DNA of 7,267 nucleotides, taken from the NCBI GenBank assembly GCA_903938955.1, contig CAJAFJ010000311.1, positions 1 to 7,267 of the forward strand, written 5' to 3'. Position numbers and translations under genes: made by a program. Shown piece by piece: positions 1 through 7,267 of the stretch (its first letter is position 1; each line of letters opens with the position of its first letter). This stretch comes from an uncultured beta proteobacterium (lineage in GTDB: Bacteria > Pseudomonadota > Gammaproteobacteria > Burkholderiales > Burkholderiaceae). Under the pieces are notes generated by a model. It ran no database searches. It was not told the DNA's origin and worked only from the letters and a program-made list of their open reading frames with translations.

Positions 1-769
<769 letters not shown>

Positions 770-772
770 GTA

Positions 773-778
773 ATTGTA
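773..778 (-). promoter_or_regulatory. Possible -10 element for the TRAP binding protein gene
   Basis: On the minus strand this reads TACAAT, five of six matches to the sigma-70 -10 consensus. No good -35 box lies 16-18 bases upstream; a TTAACA sequence at 805-810 resembles a -35 box but is 26 bases away, which is too far. If it is real, transcription would start near 766, inside the inverted repeat at 752-769, giving a leader of about 75 bases. This is a weak call. Confidence 0.22.
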
Positions 779-823
779 GAAACAAGGGCAAGGCACGACT
801 TTGGTGTTAACCCTTTAAATACG

Positions 824-836
824 CCCTGCAGCAGGG
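824..836 (-). repeat. Small GC-rich inverted repeat just downstream of dxs
   Basis: CCCTG and CAGGG form a 5-bp stem with a 3-base loop, beginning 29 bases past the dxs stop. On the dxs transcript it is followed by CGTATTTAAAGG, which holds only three consecutive T residues. It could be a weak or factor-assisted transcription end for dxs, but it lacks the U tract of a proper intrinsic terminator. No better terminator is visible in the 173-base gap between dxs and the TRAP gene. Confidence 0.25.
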
Positions 837-864
837 GGTATTCAGGAAATCGACAGCAATGGCT

Positions 865-2763
865 TCAGGCCACCACCTTCAGCGCAGGCAGATGGTTTTG
901 TAGCAAGGCGGCAAACCGACCACGAACCGAGGCCTCAATACCGGGCGCATCCAGCCCCTGCAAGGCCAGCAAATGGGCCGGGTCCCCATGCTCGATGAAT
1001 TCATCACGCAAGCCCAATTGCAGCACCGGTTTGACCACCCCGGCGGCCTGCAAAGCCTCCAGCACCGCACTACCGGCGCCGCCCATCAGGGCACCCTCTT
1101 CGACCGTGACCAAAGCGTCATGCCCGGCGGCGACCTTGAGCAGCAAATCAACATCCAAAGGCTTGGCCCAGCGCATGTTGACCACTGTCGCCTGCAGGGC
1201 CTGAGCGGCTTCCAGCGCCGGGTACAGCAAGGTGCCAAATGCCAGAATCGCAATACCTCGGCCTTCGCGCTTGACTTCGCCTTTACCGAAAGGCAACGCG
1301 TCCAGGCTCGTCTGCACCGGCACACCGGCACCAGCGCCACGCGGGTAGCGCACGGCCACCGGGTGGTTCTGTTCAAACGCGGTACTGAGCAACTGACGGC
1401 ACTCGTTTTCATCCGCCGGGCATGCCATGCTGATGTTAGGAATGCAGCGCATGAAGGGAATGTCATACGCCCCGGCGTGGGTGGCACCATCGGCCCCGAC
1501 CAAGCCCGCCCGGTCCAGCGCAAACACCACAGGCAAGTTTTGAATCGCCACGTCATGAATCACCTGGTCGTAGGCGCGCTGCAAGAAGGTGGAATAAATT
1601 GCCACCACCGGCTTCAAGCCTTCGCAGGCCAGTCCGGCGGCAAACGTCACCGCATGCTGCTCGGCGATGCCGACATCAAAGTAGCGGGCCGGGAAGCGTT
1701 TTTCAAACTCCACCATGCCGGAGCCTTCGCGCATGGCGGGCGTGATGCCCACCAAGCGCGGGTCATGCGCGGCCATGTCGCACAGCCAATGACCAAAAAC
1801 CTGGGTGAAGGTCTGCTTGGGTGGCGTGCTGGGGCTTTGCAAGCCGACGGCGGGGTCAAACTTGCCGGGACCGTGGTAGGCCACGGGGTCCGCTTCGGCC
1901 ATTTTGTAGCCCTGCCCTTTTTTGGTCACCACATGCAAAAACTGCGGGCCTTTGAGGTGCTTGATGTTCTCAAGCGTCGGGATCAGCGAATCGAGGTCGT
2001 GGCCGTCGATCGGGCCGATGTAATTGAAACCGAACTTCTCAAACAAGGTCGCCGGCACAACCATGCCTTTGGCGGTTTCTTCAATGCGCTTGGCCAATTC
2101 GAACAGCGGGGGCGCCACCTGAAGTACATGCTTGCCCGCGTTTTTGGCCGCAGCATAAAACTGCCCGCTCATGAGTTTGGCCAGGTAGCGGTTCAGCGCA
2201 CCGACCGGCGGGCTGATGCTCATGTCGTTGTCGTTCAGGATGACCAGCAGATTGCAGTCGGCCACGCCGGCGTTGTTGAGCGCTTCAAACGCCATACCGG
2301 CGGTGAGCGCGCCGTCGCCAATGATGGCAATCGCGTGGCGTTCTTCACCCTTGATTTTGGCAGCCATCGCCATGCCGAGCGCGGCTGAAATCGAGGTGCT
2401 GGAATGCGCGGTGCCAAAGGCGTCGTACTCGCTTTCGGCACGCTGCGGAAAACCGCTCAAACCGCTGAACTGGCGCAGCGAGTCCATGCGCGCGCGCCGT
2501 CCGGTCAGGATTTTGTGCGGATAGGTTTGGTGGCCCACGTCCCACACCACACGGTCATGCGGGGTGTTGAAGACATAGTGCAACGCTACCGTGAGCTCTA
2601 CCGTGCCCAGGTTAGAACTGAGGTGGCCACCGGTTTTGGAAACGCTGCTGAGCACATAGGCGCGCAACTCGGCGGCCAGTGCGTGCAACTGCGTGCTCGG
2701 TAACAAACGCAGATCAGCGGGGTCGTTGATGGTATTGAGAAGCGGGTACGAATGATTTGGCAT
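865..2763 (-). CDS. dxs: 1-deoxy-D-xylulose-5-phosphate synthase
   Basis: Dxs is a cytoplasmic, thiamine diphosphate-dependent enzyme that joins pyruvate (losing CO2) to glyceraldehyde-3-phosphate, giving DXP for the MEP isoprenoid pathway and for thiamine and pyridoxal synthesis. At 632 residues it has full family length. The N-terminal ThDP domain carries [10 protein letters not shown] with His47, and the GDGALTAG motif (149-156) is paired with Asn179 of LNDND for Mg-ThDP binding. The transketolase-like middle domain has [15 protein letters not shown] with the catalytic Glu368. Arg396, Asp425, His429 and the Arg of RYPRG (475) match the substrate-site residues known in E. coli Dxs. The C-terminal transketolase domain is intact to the end. 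An in-frame TAA 15 bases upstream and no other early Met fix the start at the ATG at 2761-2763, although its ribosome binding site is poor. It follows ispA by 105 bases in the usual xseB-ispA-dxs order. Confidence 0.98.
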   Translation of the reverse strand: MPNHSYPLLNTINDPADLRLLPSTQLHALAAELRAYVLSSVSKTGGHLSSNLGTVELTVALHYVFNTPHDRVVWDVGHQTYPHKILTGRRARMDSLRQFSGLSGFPQRAESEYDAFGTAHSSTSISAALGMAMAAKIKGEERHAIAIIGDGALTAGMAFEALNNAGVADCNLLVILNDNDMSISPPVGALNRYLAKLMSGQFYAAAKNAGKHVLQVAPPLFELAKRIEETAKGMVVPATLFEKFGFNYIGPIDGHDLDSLIPTLENIKHLKGPQFLHVVTKKGQGYKMAEADPVAYHGPGKFDPAVGLQSPSTPPKQTFTQVFGHWLCDMAAHDPRLVGITPAMREGSGMVEFEKRFPARYFDVGIAEQHAVTFAAGLACEGLKPVVAIYSTFLQRAYDQVIHDVAIQNLPVVFALDRAGLVGADGATHAGAYDIPFMRCIPNISMACPADENECRQLLSTAFEQNHPVAVRYPRGAGAGVPVQTSLDALPFGKGEVKREGRGIAILAFGTLLYPALEAAQALQATVVNMRWAKPLDVDLLLKVAAGHDALVTVEEGALMGGAGSAVLEALQAAGVVKPVLQLGLRDEFIEHGDPAHLLALQGLDAPGIEASVRGRFAALLQNHLPALKVVA

Positions 2764-2868
2764 ATGCTCGATTTTTTATCGCCATCGGTCTCTTAAACAC
2801 AAGGACTAATGGCCTATTCCCTAAATTTTTCAATGCCACAACATAAAAAACGGCATCAAAACCTGTTG
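2764..2868 (-). other. Gap between ispA and dxs, AT-rich, no gene seen
   Basis: These 105 bases are markedly more AT-rich than the genes on either side. They hold two weak inverted repeats: ATGCC/GGCAT around a 14-base loop (2833-2856) and CGAT/ATCG around five bases (2769-2781), the latter starting six bases upstream of the dxs start codon. On the minus strand TTGTGT and GATAAA lie 16 bases apart and faintly resemble a sigma-70 promoter, but it would sit almost on top of the dxs start. I see no strong terminator, so readthrough from ispA into dxs is the simpler reading. Confidence 0.4.
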
Positions 2869-3822
2869 TTAGCTCAGTCGGTTCACCACCATATTGGCCA
2901 AACCCTGCAAGGCCTGGGTGTTGCGCAAGCCACTGTGCGACAAGGCCGCCAGTGCCTGCGCCAGCAGCTCCTGGGCATAGACCGTCGAGCGCTCCAGCCC
3001 CAGCAACGAAACATAGGTGGGCTTGTCGTGGTCAGCATCCTTGCCCGCGGTTTTACCCAGCGTGGCCGAGTCGGCCGTCACATCCAGAATATCGTCGACG
3101 ACCTGAAATGCCAACCCAATCACCGCACCATATTCCATGAGCGCGGCTTGCGCCGCATTGGTGGCATCGCCGCAGGCGGCGCCCATCATCACGCTGGCTT
3201 GCAGCAGGGCGCCGGTCTTGAGTCGGTGCATTTCGCGCAGCCGGCTCTCGGTCAACGGCTTGCCGACACTGGCCAGGTCAATGGCCTGGCCGCCCGCCAT
3301 GCCGGTGCTGCCGGCAGCGCGAGCCAGCAACCGACACAGTCGGGCTTGCTGCGGTAGTGGCATAGCGGCATCATTCGGCGTTAGTAACTCAAACGCCAGG
3401 GCCTGCAAGGCGTCACCCGCCAACAGGGCGCTGGCTTCGCCAAACTGCACATGCACCGTCGGCTTGCCGCGGCGCAGCACGTCGTTGTCCATGCACGGCA
3501 TGTCGTCATGCACCAAGGAATAGGCGTGGATCAATTCGACCGCACAGGCCGCGCGCAAGGCGGCATGCTGCAGCGCCTCAGCGCCGACCTCGGGACTAAC
3601 CGCTTCGCAGGCCGCCATGACCAACAGGGGACGCAGTCGTTTGCCACCGTCGAGCACAGCGTAGCGCATGGCGTCCACCAGTTCGGCGGGGGCGCCGTGG
3701 TCCATTCCCTCTGGCGCATCGGCGGTCACCCAGCGCTCAAGGGCACGCTCGACGCGGGCAAGGTGTGTGGCGCTCCAGGCGCGCAGATCAAAGGCAGTGG
3801 GGGTGTTCAATCGGGTGTCCAA
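2869..3822 (-). CDS. ispA: Short-chain polyprenyl diphosphate synthase (farnesyl diphosphate synthase), TTG start
   Basis: IspA adds two isopentenyl diphosphates in turn to dimethylallyl diphosphate, making geranyl and then farnesyl diphosphate, the precursor of quinone side chains and undecaprenyl phosphate. The all-alpha isoprenyl synthase fold shows its usual landmarks: GGKRLRP (59-65), the first Asp-rich motif DDMPCMD (106-112) in the bacterial DDxxxxD form, LRRGKPT (116-122), GGQAIDL (177-183) and the second Asp-rich motif DDILD (243-247). Tyr101, five residues before the first motif, fits a short (C15) product. Length (317) is near the usual 290-305, slightly long at the N-terminus. No ATG precedes Met40, which would remove the first helix, and a TAA lies six bases upstream of TTG 3822. 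Translation must therefore start at TTG 3822 or at the in-frame TTG 3810, whose last two bases are the first two of the xseB stop. Coupling to xseB is likely. Confidence 0.95.
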   Translation of the reverse strand: MDTRLNTPTAFDLRAWSATHLARVERALERWVTADAPEGMDHGAPAELVDAMRYAVLDGGKRLRPLLVMAACEAVSPEVGAEALQHAALRAACAVELIHAYSLVHDDMPCMDNDVLRRGKPTVHVQFGEASALLAGDALQALAFELLTPNDAAMPLPQQARLCRLLARAAGSTGMAGGQAIDLASVGKPLTESRLREMHRLKTGALLQASVMMGAACGDATNAAQAALMEYGAVIGLAFQVVDDILDVTADSATLGKTAGKDADHDKPTYVSLLGLERSTVYAQELLAQALAALSHSGLRNTQALQGLANMVVNRLS

Positions 3823-4043
3823 TTTTTAAGCGCACCCTGGTCCAGCACCTTGATCTGGCCTTCCACGGCTTCCAGCCGGTCGCGGCAAAATTTGAGCAGT
3901 TCAGCACCACGCTGGTACTGGGTGAGCAGTTGTTCCAGAGGCATGTCGCCCGACTCCAGCCGGGCCACCAGCTGTTCCAGCTCTTCTTGCGCGGCCTCAA
4001 AGCTGGCGGGCGCGGTGGAAACAGATTTTGATGCAGAGGCCAT
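3807..4043 (-). CDS. xseB: Exodeoxyribonuclease VII small subunit
   Basis: XseB is the small, helical subunit of exonuclease VII; several copies bind each XseA catalytic subunit, and the complex degrades single-stranded DNA to oligonucleotides. At 78 residues it is the normal family size. The diagnostic segment begins at [20 protein letters not shown] (14-33), followed by the [19 protein letters not shown] helix (35-53). These two amphipathic helices make the family's coiled-coil hairpin. The start is the ATG at 4041-4043. No good Shine-Dalgarno sequence precedes it, and the kinase stop is only 33 bases upstream, so translation may depend on the upstream message. It overlaps ispA by 16 bases when ispA starts at TTG 3822. 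xseA is not in the window. The pairing of xseB with ispA and dxs is widely conserved in proteobacteria and reflects shared transcription rather than a shared pathway. Confidence 0.96.
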   Translation of the reverse strand: MASASKSVSTAPASFEAAQEELEQLVARLESGDMPLEQLLTQYQRGAELLKFCRDRLEAVEGQIKVLDQGALKNWTPD

Positions 4044-4076
4044 GAGACGGGAATTCTTTAAATGAAAGCCGTGATT

Positions 4077-6869
4077 TTAGGCGTTGGGGGTGAGGACGGT
4101 CACCGCACGCTCAATCATGGCCTTCAGGACGGCGGCGTTAAACGGCTTGGTCAGGTAATCGTCCATGCCCGCCTCAATACAGGCCAACCGGTCTGATTCC
4201 ATGGCGTTGGCCGTCATCGCAATAATGGGGGTGTGCTGGCCGGGCGGCTCGCTGGCGCGAATGATCCGGGTTGCCTCCAGCCCGCCCATCACGGGCATTT
4301 GCATGTCCATGATCACGACATCCCAAGGCTGGCCAGGAAACAAATTCACGGCCTCCTGCCCGTTATTGGCCAAGACCACGGTATGGCCCCATTTTTTGAG
4401 CAGTGTGGTGACCAGAATCTGGTTCACCGGGTAGTCCTCCACCAGCAACACCTGCAAGGAACGAGCGGCGACCTGCGCCGGCGCTTCGACTGGGGCCGCA
4501 AGCTGTGGCGCCGGGGCGGTTCGCACTAGGGGCGCCACCTGCTGCACCCGGACCGTGAAGTGAAAAGTACTGCCCTGCCCCGGCTCACTCTCCACCCAAA
4601 TGCGTCCGCCCATCAGCGCCACCAACCGCGCACTGATGGCCAAGCCCAGGCCAGTGCCCCCGAACTGTCGGGTGGTCGAGGCATCAGCCTGGCTGAAGGC
4701 CTCAAACACACCTTGCTGTTTTTCCGTCGGGATGCCAATGCCGGTGTCGCGCACCGACACATGAATTTCACCCTCCTGCGCTGACAGGCGGGTGTATTCA
4801 ACCCCCACCGTCACACCCCCTTGCGCCGTGAATTTGATGGCGTTGTCACACAGGTTGGTGAGAATCTGGCGGATACGCCCGGGGTCGCCGCGTACTTGCT
4901 GGGGAAAATCTGCACCGAGTTGGCAGGTCAGCGTCAACCCTTTTTTCACGGCCCGGGCTTCAATGGTTTTAAGCGTCTCGGTGACCGTGCTGGCGAGTGA
5001 AAACTCGACCCACTCGATATCCAGTTTGCCAGCTTCAATTTTGGAAAAATCCAGAATATCGTTCAAGATCACCATCAGCGATTTGGCCGAGTTCTTGACG
5101 ATGGTGAGGTACTCGTGCTGGGTGGCGTTCAGGGGCGTGTCCAGCGCCAGATCGGTCATGCCGATCACGCCGTTCATGGGCGTCCGGATCTCATGGCTCA
5201 TGTTGGCCAAAAACTCGCTCTTGGCCTGGTTGGCGGCATCGGCGGTGCGCTTGGCATCGCGCAGTGCCTGGTTCAGCCGGTTGCGCTCGGTGATGTCAAG
5301 AATCGTCCCCACCAGCGCTGTCACTTCACCGGCGCTGTTGGTCAGCGGCGCCTTCCAGTACAAACCTTCACGCACTTCACCCGTTTTGCGGTTGGTAAAA
5401 CTGGCCTCATAGCTTTGCACGGTGGCTGTGAGCCACAGCTCCTGATCCTTGGCGTGCATGGTGTTGGCGGCGTCGCCCGGCACCAGGTCAAACACATTTT
5501 TACCAATCCACTGCTCACGGTCGATACCAAAAAGCTCCTCAAACGCCTTGTTGAAGCGCAGGTAACGTCCGCTCACCTCCTTGAGATAAATCGCTGTCGG
5601 CGTGGCCTCCAGCAAGACCTCGACAAAACGCAATTGCTCTTCCAGCTGCGACTCAATGGTCTTGCGCGCCGTGATGTCAGTGCGAATGGCAATAAATTGC
5701 TCGGGCTGCCCATCCTCATCCACCAGCGGCACCACGGTGGCATCCACCCAGTAATAGTCACCTTGTTTGTTGCGATTGCAAATCTCGCCGCGCCAGACAC
5801 GGCCTTGCAGAATCGTTTTCCACATATTTTTGAAAAACACTGTCGATTGGGCACCTGAATTGATGATGCGGTGATTCCGGCCCATCAACTCATCCCGCGC
5901 GTAACCACTGATATCGCAGAACCGGTCATTGACGTAGGTGATATCACCCTGCAAGTCCGTGATGCTGACGATGGCATGCTGGTCGAGTGCAAACTTTTGG
6001 TTGTCCAGCGCACGGCGGCCCAACTCCCGATCATTCACCAGCGCCACCACACGCTCGGTCAGCGCCTCCAGATCATCAGCCGGGAGGGAAGCAAAGCCGG
6101 ATTCGGAGCCATCCTCAAATGAAACCAGCACCTGACGCAGCGACTCCAGCGCGCGCTGGCGCATTTGCAGCTCACTGCGCAACTGAATCGTCGTGCGGCT
6201 GAGAATACTGAAGGTATGGCGAATCTCCACCGGGGCATCGCTGCCCAGCAAGTCATTGGCATCCACCGTGCCGGACAAAATGTCGGCCTCATGCGCCCGC
6301 ACGCGGTCAAAATTGCCAAGCCAGCGCTTGAGCGGAATCCGGATCAGCACCACGCCACAGACTAGGGCCCCCAACGACAGCCCCAGGGCCAGCAGCGCCA
6401 GACGCCACAGTTCACTGGCCACCTTGTCTGCCGCAAACACCAGTCGCAGCACCCCGTAGTCCTTGCCGCCCACAACAATGTTGTGGTTGACGTCAAACAA
6501 CTGCGCTTGAACCATCGCCTGCAACCACTGCGGTGAGGGGAACTGGATGTTGTAACGATTGACGGCCTTGACGACCACCCCGTTGGAATCAATGAATTGC
6601 GCCTGCGCAAAGTGCGAGCGGGACACCACGCGCTCCAGCGTTTTGGTGATGGTGTCAAAGTCGCCAATCACCACGCTGTCGGCCACGCTTTGGTCCGCCA
6701 CATTCATCATCATCTCGGCGGCCAGCAAGGCATCGTCCACATTCTGGGAGAACTGGTACTTGTAAAACAGGCCCAAGCCCGAGCTGACAAATATCAGCAA
6801 GGACACCAGATACAGCGTGAACACACGCCCCACCAGTGAGCGGGGAAGCCAACGCGAAAAAAAACTCAT
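4077..6869 (-). CDS. Membrane-bound hybrid sensor histidine kinase (periplasmic sensor-PAS-PAS-HisKA-HATPase-REC)
   Basis: This 930-residue kinase senses a signal and passes phosphate from His to Asp within one chain. Transmembrane helix 1 (about 13-35) and helix 2 (about 154-177) enclose a periplasmic domain of about 117 residues of unknown ligand. A degenerate HAMP-like, helical linker (178-290) leads to PAS 1 (about 290-400, with the common YWVDATVVPLVDEDGQ core) and PAS 2 (about 413-528). HisKA follows with the phosphorylated His559 in MSHEIRTPMNG. The ATPase domain has its N box (Asn672-Asn676), DTGIGI (708-713), FEAFSQAD (722-729) and GGTGLGL (737-743). An Ala/Pro-rich linker (776-803) joins the receiver domain, which has Glu811-Asp812, phosphoacceptor Asp855, Thr886 and Lys908. 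All catalytic residues are present. There is no C-terminal HPt domain and no response regulator in the window, so a separate HPt protein is probably needed to pass the signal on. It starts 12 bases after the PhnD-like gene, without a clear ribosome binding site, suggesting coupling. I know of no established gene name. Confidence 0.95.
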   Translation of the reverse strand: MSFFSRWLPRSLVGRVFTLYLVSLLIFVSSGLGLFYKYQFSQNVDDALLAAEMMMNVADQSVADSVVIGDFDTITKTLERVVSRSHFAQAQFIDSNGVVVKAVNRYNIQFPSPQWLQAMVQAQLFDVNHNIVVGGKDYGVLRLVFAADKVASELWRLALLALGLSLGALVCGVVLIRIPLKRWLGNFDRVRAHEADILSGTVDANDLLGSDAPVEIRHTFSILSRTTIQLRSELQMRQRALESLRQVLVSFEDGSESGFASLPADDLEALTERVVALVNDRELGRRALDNQKFALDQHAIVSITDLQGDITYVNDRFCDISGYARDELMGRNHRIINSGAQSTVFFKNMWKTILQGRVWRGEICNRNKQGDYYWVDATVVPLVDEDGQPEQFIAIRTDITARKTIESQLEEQLRFVEVLLEATPTAIYLKEVSGRYLRFNKAFEELFGIDREQWIGKNVFDLVPGDAANTMHAKDQELWLTATVQSYEASFTNRKTGEVREGLYWKAPLTNSAGEVTALVGTILDITERNRLNQALRDAKRTADAANQAKSEFLANMSHEIRTPMNGVIGMTDLALDTPLNATQHEYLTIVKNSAKSLMVILNDILDFSKIEAGKLDIEWVEFSLASTVTETLKTIEARAVKKGLTLTCQLGADFPQQVRGDPGRIRQILTNLCDNAIKFTAQGGVTVGVEYTRLSAQEGEIHVSVRDTGIGIPTEKQQGVFEAFSQADASTTRQFGGTGLGLAISARLVALMGGRIWVESEPGQGSTFHFTVRVQQVAPLVRTAPAPQLAAPVEAPAQVAARSLQVLLVEDYPVNQILVTTLLKKWGHTVVLANNGQEAVNLFPGQPWDVVIMDMQMPVMGGLEATRIIRASEPPGQHTPIIAMTANAMESDRLACIEAGMDDYLTKPFNAAVLKAMIERAVTVLTPNA

Positions 6870-6881
6870 GCCAAGACAGGT

Positions 6882-7267
6882 CTAGTGAAGGGACACCGGC
6901 GCCGATTGGAAGAAGCGCCGATAGGACGCATAGTCTGCGCCAGTGGCTGCAATGAAATAAGCATCTTTGGGCAAGCCCACTTCTTTGGACACCTGGTGCA
7001 GGATGTCACGGCCTTTGGGGTCCTTGGACATCTCGATAAACGCACTCGCTACGGCGCGAACCTCTTTGTCAGGCACCTTGGCCGAGGCCATCAAAGCCAG
7101 ATCCTGAAACGGCTCTGAGCTCCAGAGCACCCGAAATTTCTTGTTTTCACGCTTGGCATAACCGTCCATGAGCTGTGAATTGGCCCCGGAAGCCTGCACT
7201 TTACCGCTGAAGAGCTGGGCAAAGGAGGCATCCTGATTGCCTGCAAACACCACTTTCACATCGATTT
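6882..7267 (-). CDS. PhnD-like phosphate/phosphite/phosphonate-type periplasmic binding protein, 5' end cut by window
   Basis: Only the last 127 residues are visible; the reading frame stays open to the window edge, so the start and any signal peptide lie beyond it. The segment resembles the C-terminal lobe of PhnD-family binding proteins: VVFAGNQDASFAQLFSGKV followed by GANSQLM, and then FRVLWSSEPFQDLALMASAK, a pattern like the one where PhnD proteins close over the ligand. The remainder has the helical ending typical of the family (VRAVASAFIEMSKDPKGRDIL). PhnD itself feeds an ABC transporter, but here the next gene is a hybrid histidine kinase only 12 bases downstream, and no permease or ATPase is seen. 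A role as the kinase's periplasmic signal receptor is therefore at least as likely as transport. The ligand cannot be told from this fragment. The nearest in-frame start-like codon near the edge (GTG 7257-7259) is internal to the domain and not a real start. Confidence 0.85.
   Translation of the reverse strand, partial: IDVKVVFAGNQDASFAQLFSGKVQASGANSQLMDGYAKRENKKFRVLWSSEPFQDLALMASAKVPDKEVRAVASAFIEMSKDPKGRDILHQVSKEVGLPKDAYFIAATGADYASYRRFFQSAPVSLH

Noticed and set aside
790..806. GGCACG on the plus strand, resembling half of a sigma-54 promoter
   Set aside because: The TTGC half is missing at the right spacing, and it points away from the TRAP gene into dxs.
805..810. TTAACA on the minus strand as a -35 box for the TRAP gene
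   Set aside because: It is 26 bases from the only plausible -10 box (773-778), well outside the 16-18 base range, and no other -10 fits it.
973..2388. Open frame of 471 codons on the plus strand opposite dxs
   Set aside because: It lies wholly antisense to a clear dxs, has no recognisable domain and an Arg/His/Gln/Gly-rich make-up typical of the reverse strand of a GC-rich gene.
2809..3357. Open frame of 182 codons on the plus strand covering the ispA-dxs gap and the ispA 3' end
   Set aside because: Most of it is antisense to conserved IspA sequence, and the part in the gap has no ribosome binding site or recognisable protein features.
5115..5858. Open frame of 247 codons on the plus strand opposite the hybrid kinase
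   Set aside because: It is antisense to the PAS and HisKA coding region of an intact kinase, and its composition (many His, Gln, Arg and Gly) and lack of any motif mark it as a shadow frame.
7257..7259. GTG as the start of the rightmost minus-strand gene
   Set aside because: The frame is open beyond it to the window edge, and the residues on both sides continue the binding-protein fold, so it is an internal valine.

Overview
This window looks like chromosomal DNA of a betaproteobacterium. The family Comamonadaceae (Rhodoferax/Polaromonas-like) is my best guess, judged from the wording of Dxs, IspA and XseB and the fairly GC-rich sequence; no rRNA or other marker gene is present to confirm this. 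All six genes lie on the minus strand, so transcription runs from high to low coordinates. Both ends of the window cut through a gene.

In the direction of transcription: (1) the C-terminal 127 residues of a PhnD-like periplasmic binding protein of the phosphate/phosphite/phosphonate type (7267-6882). (2) Only 12 bases later, a 930-residue membrane-bound hybrid histidine kinase with a periplasmic sensor, two PAS domains, HisKA, HATPase_c and one receiver domain, but no HPt domain (6869-4077). (3) After 33 bases, xseB, the exonuclease VII small subunit (4043-3807). (4) ispA, a short-chain polyprenyl (farnesyl) diphosphate synthase, overlapping xseB and apparently starting at a TTG codon (3822-2869). 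(5) After 105 bases, dxs, 1-deoxy-D-xylulose-5-phosphate synthase (2763-865). (6) After 173 bases, the N-terminal 230 residues of a DctP-family TRAP transporter binding protein with a Tat-like signal peptide (691-1).

The core xseB-ispA-dxs is the classic proteobacterial cluster. Dxs makes DXP from pyruvate and glyceraldehyde-3-phosphate at the entry to the MEP pathway, and IspA condenses the resulting C5 units to C15 diphosphate. XseB is a DNA-repair nuclease subunit that travels with them. The binding protein and kinase upstream look like a periplasmic ligand-sensing pair, and their tight spacing to xseB allows readthrough into the isoprenoid genes. The TRAP binding protein is probably its own transcription unit: it has a good ribosome binding site and a leader containing small inverted repeats.

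No tRNA, rRNA, CRISPR array, insertion sequence or long repeat was seen. I did not find a clearly new system. The points most worth a second look are the binding protein-hybrid kinase pair joined to the isoprenoid cluster, the lack of an HPt partner, and the TTG start of ispA.
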